Of a stretch of 64,000 nucleotides of DNA, positions 23,298 through 33,571 are shown piece by piece. The position numbers and the translations under genes were made by a program. Every line of letters starts with the position of its first letter. The first letter of the stretch is position 1. The stretch is from contig WHVD01000077.1 in assembly GCA_015178975.1 (NCBI GenBank), forward strand, positions 62,001 through 126,000, in the 5' to 3' direction. This stretch comes from Hysterangium stoloniferum. Taxonomy: Eukaryota; Basidiomycota; Agaricomycetes; Hysterangiales; Hysterangiaceae. The notes under the pieces were generated by a model that had not been told where the DNA came from, made no database searches, and saw only the letters and a program-made list of their open reading frames with translations.

Positions 23298-23657
23298 TCC
23301 AATTATCCATAATGACTCTTCACACTGAAATAGTTGAAGTGCATTATTACTAATTGGCTTGACTTCAAGTTATCACTTCGCATGGTAAGAACATCCAGCG
23401 TTGCTCACTTCTCTAGATTATTCTTCCCTTCTCGCGATAAACTCCTTCCCTCATCTACTCAGCCATCAGGCCAACTAGCTACACAGTCGGATGGCACTGT
23501 AAGGTCAATCCTCCCTTGTAATTACCTACCAATCGTACCTTGAAGGTCGATCGTAATCTACAATTTTACTATCTAAAACTACTAGTCGATTGTTCTTCGC
23601 ACTATTGTTAGTCGATAACAATCACATATTGAGTGGTAAACTATTCGACCCTTTACA
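22962..23657 (+). repeat. 5' LTR of element B (696 bp)
   Basis: Starts TGTGAAGGATAGG and ends CCCTTTACA. A (CT)n run lies at about 23263-23294. The same family gives the solo LTR at 15991-16647 and the fragment at 52373-52584. Confidence 0.85.
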
Positions 23658-23719
23658 GTGGTGATCTGGGCCGGACCCTCATTCACTGTGATCCATGTGA
23701 ATAATCAGCTAGTAGTATT

Positions 23720-25438
23720 ATGACCTTAACCAGTGGTGGAACCACTCAAATTCCTACGCCTTCAGGTGCCCCTCAAACTAGAAAGGAATATCCTGGCTTA
23801 GGGCTACCCAGTAATGTCACGACACGAAAGTCATCTCTAATGACTCAAGAGGCCGATACTGTCTTGGAGCCCTCACAAGGTGAACATGGGCCTCCCACGA
23901 GTGATTCTACTGGAATGAGCAAGGACAAATCCTATTTTAAGTCATCGGGAACTCTCAGACTCCTTACCGCTCAAGCAAACAAAAATGACACTGGTCTAAA
24001 ATTTCCACTGCCCCAAGTAATGCTGCAGAATCCCTTTAAGGGTCAGGTATATTTCGCTGAACCAGCAAATGACAAGTGGGATGAATACTACGCGAAACAA
24101 ATTGAAGAGAAGGAAGTTGACACAGTAGCTGCGGACTACTTAGATAGATATCCCAACATGCCGAAAGAAGTGTCTGTCTGGTTAGGCAGGTTGAATAGCA
24201 TTGTGATCACCGATTCTTTCTTTTCCCAAACCGGTACTATAGACCAGCTGGTGGAGCAGCTTCCTGAGTGCTCTGAGGAACTTGTCACTATTGATGTTGC
24301 CAGAAGAGGATGTATAAGGCTAGTGTTATTCGAATGGATTCTTGACCTAGTGGCCATGCATGATGACATGTTACAGATCTTACATGTGATCCTAGATCAG
24401 GGTGGAACAGTGCCTAAGGTGGATTACCGGTATCTTTATACACGTACACTGGAAAGATCCCTATACGAAGCCTCTCCGAACCTCCCATTTGCCTACCACA
24501 GCCTGCGACATAGGCTCATTCACTGCCATGAGAAATGAGCCAAGTTGTTCATGGAAGTTCTCCACTCGTATGATGATAGTACCCAAGTACCCACTTCCCC
24601 GGCTCACACGTCCAAAACCTTCATTCGAGATCTCCAAGGATCCCCCAGCACTAGCTTTCTGTGCTCTCTCAACCGTAAATCTATCCTCAAGAGTTTTCCC
24701 CAGGATACGAGGGAGGAGATCTTGGGAAGACTCCACGAGAAATCCATCGTGCCTGTCCTTCTGGCCAGCAGAGTGAAGACCCTCAGCATACCACCCCAGG
24801 ACGACTGCAGATCAGGAACTTCAAACAGACCACAAAGGAACGAAGAGCCAGATACTCCCCGCCATCGAGTTGCTTTTGGGTCTGAAGTAGCTTCCCCCTT
24901 TACGATGGTTAGTCACTCCAATGTCCCTATTAGACCCGTCACAAACTGAAACCATTCTTCCTTTGCTACCACCTTCGTTGAAGGAATCACTGGACAAATA
25001 CCTGGGAGGGGAACTTCTTACCTGAACAACACTCTCCCACCTTTGCCAATTTCGCAGGCCCCCTTCTTTCCCCCAGGAGGACCACCCAGGGATTCCTCTG
25101 ATGGATCCAGCGACTTCGACCACAGAAGAGACTGGAATGAGAAAAGGCGAAACCCGAGAAGCCCAGGAGGCCCAGCAGGTACTAATAAGAACACTAGGAG
25201 TGTCACCCCCGAGACCAACACTGGGAAGTTGACTTTGAACACCAACAATCTCAAAATCAAAGGGTCTGATCTCCCAGAATATGACAGCTCACAATCTAAG
25301 GCACTGGACTACATAATGGGTGTTATGAGCTTGTCGGAAATATCAGAATCCATGACAATGATCCTAGGTATTGCTCTTCCCAGATGACTCAAAGGAAATG
25401 AAAAAGTCTGGTGGACTACTCTGGATCATGAGCATCAC
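23720..25438 (+). pseudogene. Element B gag, first part
   Basis: Open stretches at 23720-24538, 24545-24949 and 25043-25387 make up the N-terminal and middle gag of a group 1 element. The fragment M gag is homologous over the parts EWILDLVAMHDDMLQILH and TFIRDLQGSPSTSFLCSLN. Gag forms the particle shell. No known domain signature is clear in this half; the retrotransposon-gag motif YIQRRVKLYRFLY lies in the second half, beyond the insertion. The last bases before the insertion belong to the target copy ATCAC. Confidence 0.7.
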
Positions 25439-26076
25439 TGTGAAGAGTGGTGGATTCTGACCGCTCTATATACGAAGAATAGTGCTTATTCAACTACTAT
25501 TAGAGAGTATTGACCATCAGTACAATACTATAGAATACTAGACTGTTAGTACTAGTATAAGAACGCACTGCACGCCTCAAGAGCAACTGTATAGTTGCTC
25601 GTGGTGGCTTAGAACAGTAAGATAAAGAGTTGACCTTTTATGGTACAACTAGTAGCTAGAAATAAGAAAGATACTCAGCTAAAGACTGAGTGTCTAGGAT
25701 AGAGTATTAGTAGCGTGAGTGGACTACGGTGTCGACAAGCGCAAAGTCTTGAAAGCGGAACTCGACCTTAGTGGTTCGAGTCCAAAAGGCTATTAGTAGA
25801 CTAGAGAATGCTACCCTTATGGTAGCTGAGATACTACCCTTGACACCTCTCGCTATTCGACGTCTGAGTCGTTACGAAGTGGTGTCTGCTGGGTAAAAAG
25901 TTGTCTGTCTTTAGCGCTGAGAGTGCCCATAGATATACACAAGACTTCGAACTAAGAAATATGGGTATGCTCGAAGATCTAGAGAGTTAGGGAAAAAGAG
26001 TAAGAACTAAATAATATAATACTATAATATATGTATTATTCCACAGTCCAATCATGATATATGCATACCCTTCACA
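25439..26076 (-). repeat. 3' LTR of element A (638 bp)
   Basis: Plus-strand ends TGTGAAGAGTGG and CCCTTCACA, the same length as the LTR at 35193-35830. It adjoins the PPT (CTGGGGGGCAC in sense) on its right. Confidence 0.95.
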
Positions 26077-26094
26077 GTGCCCCCCAGTTCGAAG

Positions 26095-27302
26095 AGATGT
26101 GCTATACTAGGTGTCGAAGAGCATCTGGGACGCCGCCCCAAGCTTCCTGTGAGGATCCCCCAAGGTCCAAAATGAGGTTTCCCCATCGTTCCCTTTTTAC
26201 TCTGAAGGATTCAGCTATTCTCGCCCGAGTCGAATCACTATGTACAAGGAGTCGGCCCATCGTCTGTAGGCTTTCTCTCTGCAACGAATGACTGCGCAGA
26301 CACTAACCGGTGGAGCGGAAATCCGCGCAAGAAGAGGAGCATTGGGGAGGGGAAACGAAGACGCGGGCAGTAGGGCAGGAACGTGTGGTTGCATGATGGT
26401 CTCTGTGGGAGGCGTCAGGACGAGGGCCTCGAGTAAATCTACTAAGCCAGCAATAGAGAGGACATTCGCTGAGTCTGGGGGCAGACGGTGAAGTTCCACT
26501 ATGATGTGCCGGAACATAGAGAGTTTAATCTCCTGTGCTGCTCGTGCAAAGTTCTTCCCCTCTGCGAGATCCTCGAAGGAGAGATAGAAATCCTCCATTA
26601 TCTCCGACAATGGAGCCAGACCGCGACAACCCTTGAGGCTCCCTTGAAGGACCGGTCATTGAAGTACTGGCACGAGCTCTGATAGCACCCTTCTGACAGG
26701 AAACTGTTCGGAAGGGTAGTTGACAGCTACTCGCATCCAGAAAGTTGTGGATACGGGCTCAGTGAGGGGAACCGGGCTGTCAAGGACGGGAATAGGGGAT
26801 TGTTCTCGGAGAGGAGTGGTGGCTTTCTGCATCTCCTTCACCTTTCTGCTTGCCAGGGGATCAATGACATCCAGTGTAGGGGGGTCCAAATCGACATCCA
26901 TTCGCTCTGGTGGAAGGTCCTGGATAGGGCTACCCAAGGACACGCAATATGAATACGGAGAGTCGGGAGGGATACCCGGTGACGGCGGAAGTTGGGTTGG
27001 TACCGGTATAGCTTTCAGGGAGGGAGAGAGACGAGGTGCCAGAATCGGGGAAGGTTTGCGTTGGGCAAAGGGAGTGTGTGTCGGGTGAATGATGGGAAGG
27101 AGCTTCGACATTGGCGAGAGATGTGGGACCGGAATCGTGGAAGGTTCGCGTTCCAGTGACTGTTGGCTAGGGCGGTGACCCCTCCATACTCTGGATGACG
27201 GTCTCCGCGTTTGTCTTTGGTTGGGGTCGCTGGTTACGAAACGAACTTCAGACGGGAGAAGGAACCCTTCATGGCAATCCTCTCCCAGAGATCGGATACT
27301 AT
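26095..27302 (-). pseudogene. ORF3 of element A, C-terminal part
   Basis: Open from about 27302 to 26656 (SLGEDCHEGFLLPSEVRFVT, then a long Pro/Ser-rich linker with PPERMDVDLDPP, then FPVRRVLSELVPVLQ) and at 26215-26610 (IMEDFYLSFEDLAEGKNFAR, LVDLLEALVLT, CREKAYRRWADSL). It ends in LILDLGGSSQEAWGGVPD-like text near 26130. Elements C, D and the piece at 52585-53390 carry the same blocks. No membrane or signal segment is visible. The function is unknown. It is separated from its first part by the solo LTR at 27308-28027. Confidence 0.65.
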
Positions 27303-27307
27303 ACACG

Positions 27308-28027
27308 TGTTATGACCGTGTCGCAACCCTATCGGCCCCGAGGTTATCGCCACTTGTCAACGTTTCAAGTCGTCCCCTCGGAAACCATCGGCCCCGAAGC
27401 TGACGAATGTTTCGCGAAGATCAAACTCCATTTACGCCCACGTCAAATAACTCGTATTGTCTGGTCAAACTTTGATACGTCCCCTTTATTATATTGATCC
27501 GTTCAATCTTATGTTTCGCATATGTCTATCTATATTTGTAGTCCTCGAACCATTTCCTTTTATCGTAATTCCGCTCTCGGTTATCATCGGCCTCCGAACT
27601 AATCATAAACTTCCCGTTCCTAGTCAAGCTTATTGTTAATACCGTGTTCCGCCCTTCTCCCCATTAGTATTTTCCAGACGCCTGTTACTTGTATATGAAC
27701 CCGCTGTAATTGTAGTTACTAGACAATCAGAATATCGACTCAGAATACCCTCATACACCTGTATCAGTCTCATACTAAGACTTCCCCCATCCGCCTTCGC
27801 GTGCGCTCGCCCACTCCCGGCCCCGACCCCTTGGCCCGACGCTCGACTTGTCCTTCGATTCCGATCGGTATCACGCCGAAAGGTACTCACTAGGACTAGT
27901 CTTCGCCCGCCCGAAATTTAAGGACATCCTGCGGATATTTGCGAGGGCGCAGCCCATAAGCTGAAGCCAAGTCCTTCCGATCGGTCCTTGTCGGCCACCG
28001 ACATTAGTCAGTTTCCAGTTCTTAACA
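27308..28027 (+). repeat. Solo LTR, group 2 (H type, 720 bp), TSD ACACG
   Basis: Starts TGTTATGACCGTG and ends CAGTTCTTAACA; ACACG at 27303-27307 and 28028-28032. It matches the 5' LTR of element H (56521-57263) throughout, but keeps far more CG dinucleotides, so it is a younger copy. It inserted into ORF3 of element A. Confidence 0.93.
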
Positions 28028-28032
28028 ACACG

Positions 28033-28754
28033 CCATTCCTGTTCTCGTCCTCCTCCTCATCCTCGTCCGAAGAAAACTCAATTGGTCCCCTACGGTATCC
28101 CTTTTCTTGTTGGGGCAGCGTTTGACCGTCCCCTCGGGTGAGAACTATGCGTTGCAACTTAATGCGTCGAAGTAGCTCCCAGTCGTAAAAGATGGTACCC
28201 TCCTTCTCCTTCCAGCTCTTGGTTCCCGTCGTCCTAATACAAGGCGTCCCACCCTCGCTATCATCGGTCTCCGCAAAGTCGGCCCATTTCTCTCCTGCGG
28301 GGGGAAGGATCGGCACGGAAGCTCTGTTTCCGCACTGCGCTCTGTACTCACGCCGCTGTCGCTTGGAGGGGACTCCTTCTCTTGCTCCCCTCGCCTCCTG
28401 TTGACTTCTATACTCAGCACGCCTTTCTCTTTTGCGGGTGAGTCTCCTTGCGTTGTGTTCTTCCATGAACATTTCCTGCTTCCGCATGCTAGCAGCGACT
28501 TCCTCAGATGACGGTCTGACGGAGGGGCCTAACGGCTTGCTCCAATCCGTACCGGTATTTTTCCCCGGCTCATCACCAAAGGAGAAAGTCGAAAGGGGGG
28601 TTGATTCTTGGGTACCCCAATTGCTCTCAACATTGTCTGTACGAGGCACGCGGGTGATGAATCCCCCGCCGGTCGTGGATGTACTGGCTGTCGGGGCTCG
28701 CGGGACCTTTTTGAACTTAGGGAGGACTTGCTTGTTTTGTTGGAAAGGGAGCAT
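28033..28754 (-). CDS. ORF3 of element A, N-terminal part
   Basis: An open frame from ATG 28754 that reaches the solo LTR. It starts basic (QNKQVLPKFKKVPRA), runs through a strongly charged helical segment with many Arg and Glu (about residues 85-150, EEHNARRLTRKRERRAEYRS), then PPAGEKWADFAETDDSEGGT (conserved in C and D), then FYDWELLRRIKLQRIVLTRG (also in the piece at 50385) and an acidic tail. The charged part could be a coiled coil or bind nucleic acid, which is inference. It is the third sense gene of the element, in the env position, with no envelope-like feature. Confidence 0.7.
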
Positions 28755-28759
28755 TATAA

Positions 28760-28870
28760 CACGATAAAAGTGGTGAAGTTGAAGATAGAGGGAAGGACGT
28801 GGTGTGAAAGATAAAGAAAATTTATGCGAATTTACGTGTACTTTTTTTTATATATATATATTGAATTGAA
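28760..28870 (-). promoter_or_regulatory. Internal promoter of ORF3, element A
   Basis: Between the end of pol (29090) and the ORF3 start (28754) lies an AT-rich spacer. In element sense TATATATATATAAAA (28842-28862) is followed by a CT-rich leader (about 28770-28815, TTTATCTTTCACACC type) and then the ATG. This looks like a typical fungal core promoter and is echoed in elements D and L. Confidence 0.55.
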
Positions 28871-29089
28871 ACTCCGCTCGATTGGTCGTTAAATAGAATT
28901 CATTAATTGTGGCCGGGTTTTGGGGAAATGTGTCCGCTGCCAATTAATGGTTGTCCCAATCGACCGAAGTGATAGAAAAAATGAAAAAGAATAAAAGCCA
29001 ACGAGATGGCTCATCGAATAACTGAGATATTTCTGAAAGGAAGTTACAAAAGAGAGGGAATAGATGATTCCTTGAGCGCATATATCCCG

Positions 29090-32000
29090 TTAAATGTTGA
29101 ACAGCGCCTTGTATGCCCTCAAAAGTGCCGGAGCGTTTCTAAGGTCAGTGCTGCTTAACCACGAATCCTCCTCGGGTCCATAACCTTTCCAGCGCACCCT
29201 AAATAGCAGACGATTTCGCTGTTTCCTATGTCCAACAATAGCTTCGACTTCATATTCTTCGTGATCTGATTTCAACTCTCTTAGGTTCTCAAGTTGGGGT
29301 CTCGGACCTAGCTTGGAAGGAGAGGGTTGATATTTCCGCAGATGATCCCGATTAATGACTGGATGCATAGGATACTCCGGGGGAATCTTAAGCCTAAATA
29401 CTTGAGAGTTCAATTTCTCAAGGACCTCGAATGGTCCAATCCGTCTTTGTATCAGTTTCTTCCCCGTTCCCTTGACTTCCACCAGTTCGAGGGAGTGAGG
29501 GTTCACCAATACAAAGTCTCCCTCAGAGATATCTTCTACAGCTTTTTGCTTCTTGTTATACGCTCGTGCTTGAATCTCTTGGGCTCGAGCGATGGAATCC
29601 CGCGCCATCTGCCGATGATTTTCTAGCTCGAGGATCCATTGGTCAGCCATAGGGCTGTCTGATAGTTCTCTAGGAACTAGGGGCTCGTCACCTCCTAGAA
29701 CTCGAGACATTCCTCTTGGGAGGTATCCCATTAATAAGAAGGCCAGGGCGTAGTTTGTGGAACTGTGAACAGTCGAGTTGTATGCGTGAACAACTACCTC
29801 AATCCACTGGGACCAGCTTTCTTTAGCAGAGGCACAATAGGCTCGAAGCATCTGTTCTATGGTCGCGTTCATATTCTCCGTTTGCCCATCCGTTTGAGGA
29901 TGATGAGCCGAAGATACCGCAAGGGTGGTTCCATAGATCTTACAGACTTCCCGCCAAAACCTGCAGGTCCATCTCTTATCCCGGTCACAGATTATTCGAG
30001 AGGGCAGTCCGAAGGGGCTTGCTACCTGTTTGACAAATATTCGTGCGAATCCTTCAGCTGTAAGGTTCGAAAAGGTAGGTATTGTAATAGCGTAGCGCGT
30101 CAATTTATCAACGGCAATGAAGACTGCGGAATACGAATCCTTTCCTGAATCGGGTAGTCCAGTGATCAAGTCCATAGAAACTACCTCGAATGGCCTAAAA
30201 GGTACGTCAGCCGGTCTGAGGGCTCCTTGACGAGCGGTGCGATCGACTTTGGTTTTTTGGCAGATATTGCAGGTACGTGCGTACAACACGCAATCTTGTA
30301 GCATTCTCGGCCAAAAGAACCGGTCTTTCATCAGGTTGAACAACCTCTGGCCTCCGGCGTGTGCTCCCTCAAAAGGGTTATCATGCACCAACCTTAGAAT
30401 CGAGTCAATCATGGTTCTGGGTACACAGACTCGCCTTTTCCAGTCCGAGTCGCGAAAGTACAGGAGTCGGTTTGCTCCCACGAAGTAGTGAGAAGGAGTA
30501 ACAACTGCGTTGGGTGAAGGGGTATCTATAGCATAGAGATTCCTGAAAACTGGGTCCTTTGAATAACCCTCTAGAAATTTCTTTATATATCCCTCCTCGA
30601 TGCTGATTAGTAGCTGAGGATGATGCAATGCGAAGTCGGACTCGTCTTCCTGGTCGTTCCTTATTGCGTTATGAGTATCCCATTCTGACCGTCGGACCTT
30701 TTGAGTTACTCCGAAAGGCTCCATAGAATCGCGTATGGTAGAGAAGACCGCCTTCTTAGCGGGTTCGTCTTTCCATAGTTTTTCCTCAGTATTCTTGTCC
30801 AGAGAAGTCGAGGTGATAGCCTGCAAATCATCTCTAATAGGGCTCATGAAGGCTGGCACCCGAGGGAGTCTGGCCAGTGGATCCACGTTGCTGTGAACTC
30901 TCCCTGCTCGATGCAAAATCTCGAGACCTGGAAATGCAGCGTATATCGCCCCCCATGCGGCTAGTCGACTATTAGTGTTCTCGTAAGATCTAGCCCATTG
31001 CAGAGCTGCATGGTCCGTAATGAGCAGGACATGTTCACCTTCAATAAAAGGTTGAAAGTGGACCAGTCCCTCCTTTGCTGCTAATGCTTCCCGTTCAGTA
31101 GCAGAATAGTTACGCTCTGTGCTTTTCAGCGTGCGACTCCAATATGCAATGACTCGTTCAACAGTAACTTCGGTCGCCTCAAAAGTGGATCCCCACAAAT
31201 CCGACCACTCAATCTCGGGCTGTTTGGTTTTGTACCGATGAACAAAGGATGGCACGTCCTGCGCACGGTCAAAAGCCAATTTGGCTTGGGCATAGATTTT
31301 TGTGTCCACTAAATCTCCTAAAGCCATCTTCTGGACTTGTTGGAGGCAACAACCCAAGGCAAAATCCGAAGCGTCCGTATACAATCGGTAGGGCATCCCA
31401 CTAACTGGATGTCCCAACACTGGAGCTGATCCTAATGCGGTTTTAACATCCTCATAAGCTCGGACATGTTCAGCAGTCCACGTCCAAGGTGTTCCCTTTT
31501 TTAGGAGCGAGAATAAAGGGGACACCATCCATGAATAAAATGGTATATATGCTGAAAAGTAAAGGACCATTCCAAGGAACCGTTGTAGATCAGAAACCTT
31601 AGTGGGTGGGGCCAATTCCAATATAGCGCGAACTTTTTCTTGGTGGGTTGAGAAACCCAGCCTAGATACTTTATGACCCAATAACAATATCGAATTATAT
31701 CTGATAAAACATTTCTTGGGAGAGAGAGTGATACCGGCCGAAGCGATAGCGCCAAGCACCTGATTCAGGTGAAGCAAATGATCATCCCAGTTCTTAGAGA
31801 ATATGACTATGTCATTGATGTAGACTAAACAAAAAATCCACAAGTAGGGTGCTAGAACTGTTTGCATGACGCGCTGAAATGTAGAGGGGCCGTTTCTGAG
31901 CCCAAATGGCATCCTTTTAAATTGCCACAGCCCTCTATGGGATCTAAAGGCTGTTTTGGGCTTATCGTCCTCCAACATTTCTAATTGAGTAAACCCGGCC

Positions 32001-32896
32001 AGCGCATCGAAAGAAGAAAGAACATTTGACCCCGACAGCGCTTGCATAATCTCCGATTGACGTGGTAAAGGGAATTCGTCTGGAACAGTGAGATGGTTAA
32101 GTTTCCGATAGTCAATGACCACCCGCGGTTTACCATTGCGATATACTACAAAGGCTGGCGCTCCCCAGGGGCTTTTAGATGGCTCAATGACACCCTGTTC
32201 GAACCAGGTATCCATTTGCTCGTCTATAACTCTCCTATTGGCAGGGGACGAGGGGAACATAGGCATGGATATCGGCTGAGCGCCCTCTTTCAAGGGGACA
32301 GGGACTCTACATTCCACTTGCCCTAACTGTCCGTCGACTCCGAAAGCCTTAACGTTCTCAGTCAAAACTGATCTGAGACGTGGCAGGACCTCCGTTGGTA
32401 TATCCAGTCCCAAATTGACTAACTTGTGAAGATCCTCTGAGGCAAATTTCTCATTATCAGCCACTGCAGCCGTCTTAGGACCAGGCGGTTCGAAATCGTC
32501 TGCAATCTCTGGTTCAACAGGTGGCTTAGGTCTTTCTGAGGCGACTTGACGGTCCTCCTCAAGTTGAGAGAGACTTTCAATAAGGTGTGCGATCTTAGTC
32601 GCGCCTGCTACCATTAAACCTTTCTCCTCGAGTGACCTGGGCTTGTGAGCCCAACGAGCAGGGTCATGAATTATCCCTATTGTCTCCCCTCGTCGGATAG
32701 TCTTAGGGGTTAGCGATGGATTGGCTAAAGGTACTGCCGTGCTATTCCTTGAAATTGCCGTGATTGGTGTGGCTAATATAGAACCGTCCTCGTTTTGCAG
32801 TACAATTCCTTCAACAATCCATTCCTCGCCCTTTAAATCTTCAACAAAAATAGGCACTAGTCTGGCTGACTCTGGATCGATAGTGCAATCCTCCAA
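29090..32896 (-). CDS. Element A pol polyprotein (RT, RNase H, integrase, chromodomain)
   Basis: A 1268-residue open frame. Domains in order: RT about residues 240-430 (SPWGAPAFVVYRNGKPRVVI, FQRVMQTVLAPYL), RNase H about 490-680 (LYTDASDFALGCCLQQVQ, NYSATEREALAAKEGL), integrase zinc region about 860-910 (His pair, then CNICQKTK), integrase core about 925-1090 (SMDLITGLPD, HHPQTDGQTENMN), GPFEVLEKLNSQVF, and a C-terminal chromodomain 1215-1262 (FRVRWKGYGPEEDSWLSSTD). In this family the chromodomain steers insertion to heterochromatin. It lies four bases downstream of the protease frame. Confidence 0.9.
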   Translation of the reverse strand: MEDCTIDPESARLVPIFVEDLKGEEWIVEGIVLQNEDGSILATPITAISRNSTAVPLANPSLTPKTIRRGETIGIIHDPARWAHKPRSLEEKGLMVAGATKIAHLIESLSQLEEDRQVASERPKPPVEPEIADDFEPPGPKTAAVADNEKFASEDLHKLVNLGLDIPTEVLPRLRSVLTENVKAFGVDGQLGQVECRVPVPLKEGAQPISMPMFPSSPANRRVIDEQMDTWFEQGVIEPSKSPWGAPAFVVYRNGKPRVVIDYRKLNHLTVPDEFPLPRQSEIMQALSGSNVLSSFDALAGFTQLEMLEDDKPKTAFRSHRGLWQFKRMPFGLRNGPSTFQRVMQTVLAPYLWIFCLVYINDIVIFSKNWDDHLLHLNQVLGAIASAGITLSPKKCFIRYNSILLLGHKVSRLGFSTHQEKVRAILELAPPTKVSDLQRFLGMVLYFSAYIPFYSWMVSPLFSLLKKGTPWTWTAEHVRAYEDVKTALGSAPVLGHPVSGMPYRLYTDASDFALGCCLQQVQKMALGDLVDTKIYAQAKLAFDRAQDVPSFVHRYKTKQPEIEWSDLWGSTFEATEVTVERVIAYWSRTLKSTERNYSATEREALAAKEGLVHFQPFIEGEHVLLITDHAALQWARSYENTNSRLAAWGAIYAAFPGLEILHRAGRVHSNVDPLARLPRVPAFMSPIRDDLQAITSTSLDKNTEEKLWKDEPAKKAVFSTIRDSMEPFGVTQKVRRSEWDTHNAIRNDQEDESDFALHHPQLLISIEEGYIKKFLEGYSKDPVFRNLYAIDTPSPNAVVTPSHYFVGANRLLYFRDSDWKRRVCVPRTMIDSILRLVHDNPFEGAHAGGQRLFNLMKDRFFWPRMLQDCVLYARTCNICQKTKVDRTARQGALRPADVPFRPFEVVSMDLITGLPDSGKDSYSAVFIAVDKLTRYAITIPTFSNLTAEGFARIFVKQVASPFGLPSRIICDRDKRWTCRFWREVCKIYGTTLAVSSAHHPQTDGQTENMNATIEQMLRAYCASAKESWSQWIEVVVHAYNSTVHSSTNYALAFLLMGYLPRGMSRVLGGDEPLVPRELSDSPMADQWILELENHRQMARDSIARAQEIQARAYNKKQKAVEDISEGDFVLVNPHSLELVEVKGTGKKLIQRRIGPFEVLEKLNSQVFRLKIPPEYPMHPVINRDHLRKYQPSPSKLGPRPQLENLRELKSDHEEYEVEAIVGHRKQRNRLLFRVRWKGYGPEEDSWLSSTDLRNAPALLRAYKALFNI

Positions 32897-32899
32897 GGC

Positions 32900-33550
32900 T
32901 CACGCGACTCTTTCAGTACGCACACCTTTATCGGGGAGAGAGGTGAGTTTGGATGACTCCTTCTCATGCTTCCCGAAAGGGGCCTTATTGACGGTGAAGG
33001 TCAAAGGTTGAGGTTCCTTAGAAGAGCTGGCTGGAATAAAACCCTGTCGTCCCGGGAGAATAAGTCTAGATCCCAACGGCTGATCTCTTAGAGTACCAAT
33101 TTCATAATTAATATGGAAGTCTTCTCCCAAAAGAATTGGCACCGTCATTCCTCTAACGACATAAGTTTCTGCCGCGAACTTCAGTAACATTCCACTGTCG
33201 TCCTCCAGGTAAATGGGGACATTAACATATCCGATAACCTTAGCGTTACCCGTGAGCTGAATTAGACGTAATTTGAGTCCTTGTTTCAACTTATACATGG
33301 CCTGCAGTTCCTTGTAGAATTCCTCTGATATAAGGGAAAGATCCGCTCCCGTGTCCATTCGAATTTTAACGCGTTCGGGTGAATCGGGAGTTCCTACATG
33401 ACCGAAAACATGGAGCGCTGCAACTCCTATGCTAGAGTAACCACTGGGAGGATCCCGTTTTCGATAAAGGATTGTAGTATCCTCCTTCATCAGACGACTG
33501 GGACGAGGGTATTGGATTCGAGGCCTCTTACTTTCCTTGCGCAGGGACAA
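32900..33550 (-). CDS. Element A aspartic protease region
   Basis: A 216-residue frame with the retropepsin signature IRMDTGADLSLISEEFY near residues 64-80 and a flap/helix region ending in VPILLGEDFHINYEIGTLRD. Retropepsins cut the Gag and Pol polyproteins. Element B has the same block. The frame lies between gag and pol with short gaps, so how it is expressed (read-through or frameshift) is not clear. Confidence 0.8.
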   Translation of the reverse strand: MSLRKESKRPRIQYPRPSRLMKEDTTILYRKRDPPSGYSSIGVAALHVFGHVGTPDSPERVKIRMDTGADLSLISEEFYKELQAMYKLKQGLKLRLIQLTGNAKVIGYVNVPIYLEDDSGMLLKFAAETYVVRGMTVPILLGEDFHINYEIGTLRDQPLGSRLILPGRQGFIPASSSKEPQPLTFTVNKAPFGKHEKESSKLTSLPDKGVRTERVA

Positions 33551-33571
33551 GATTACGTTCCTGCGTTCACT

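Noticed and set aside
25705-25800. A perfect B-box word (GGTTCGAGTCC) with an A-box-like word upstream, in the LTR of element A (also at 35485-35545)
   Set aside because: The flanking bases do not pair into a T-arm or an acceptor stem, so this is not a tRNA gene. It is simply part of the LTR.
26095-28754. ORF3 as an env gene, from its place after pol
   Set aside because: No signal peptide, membrane span, Cys pattern or furin-like site could be seen, and the text is Pro-rich and charged. Position alone is not enough.
29327-30488. Several plus-strand ORFs of 80-130 codons opposite the pol of element A
   Set aside because: They lie fully antisense to a well-supported coding frame and show no motif.
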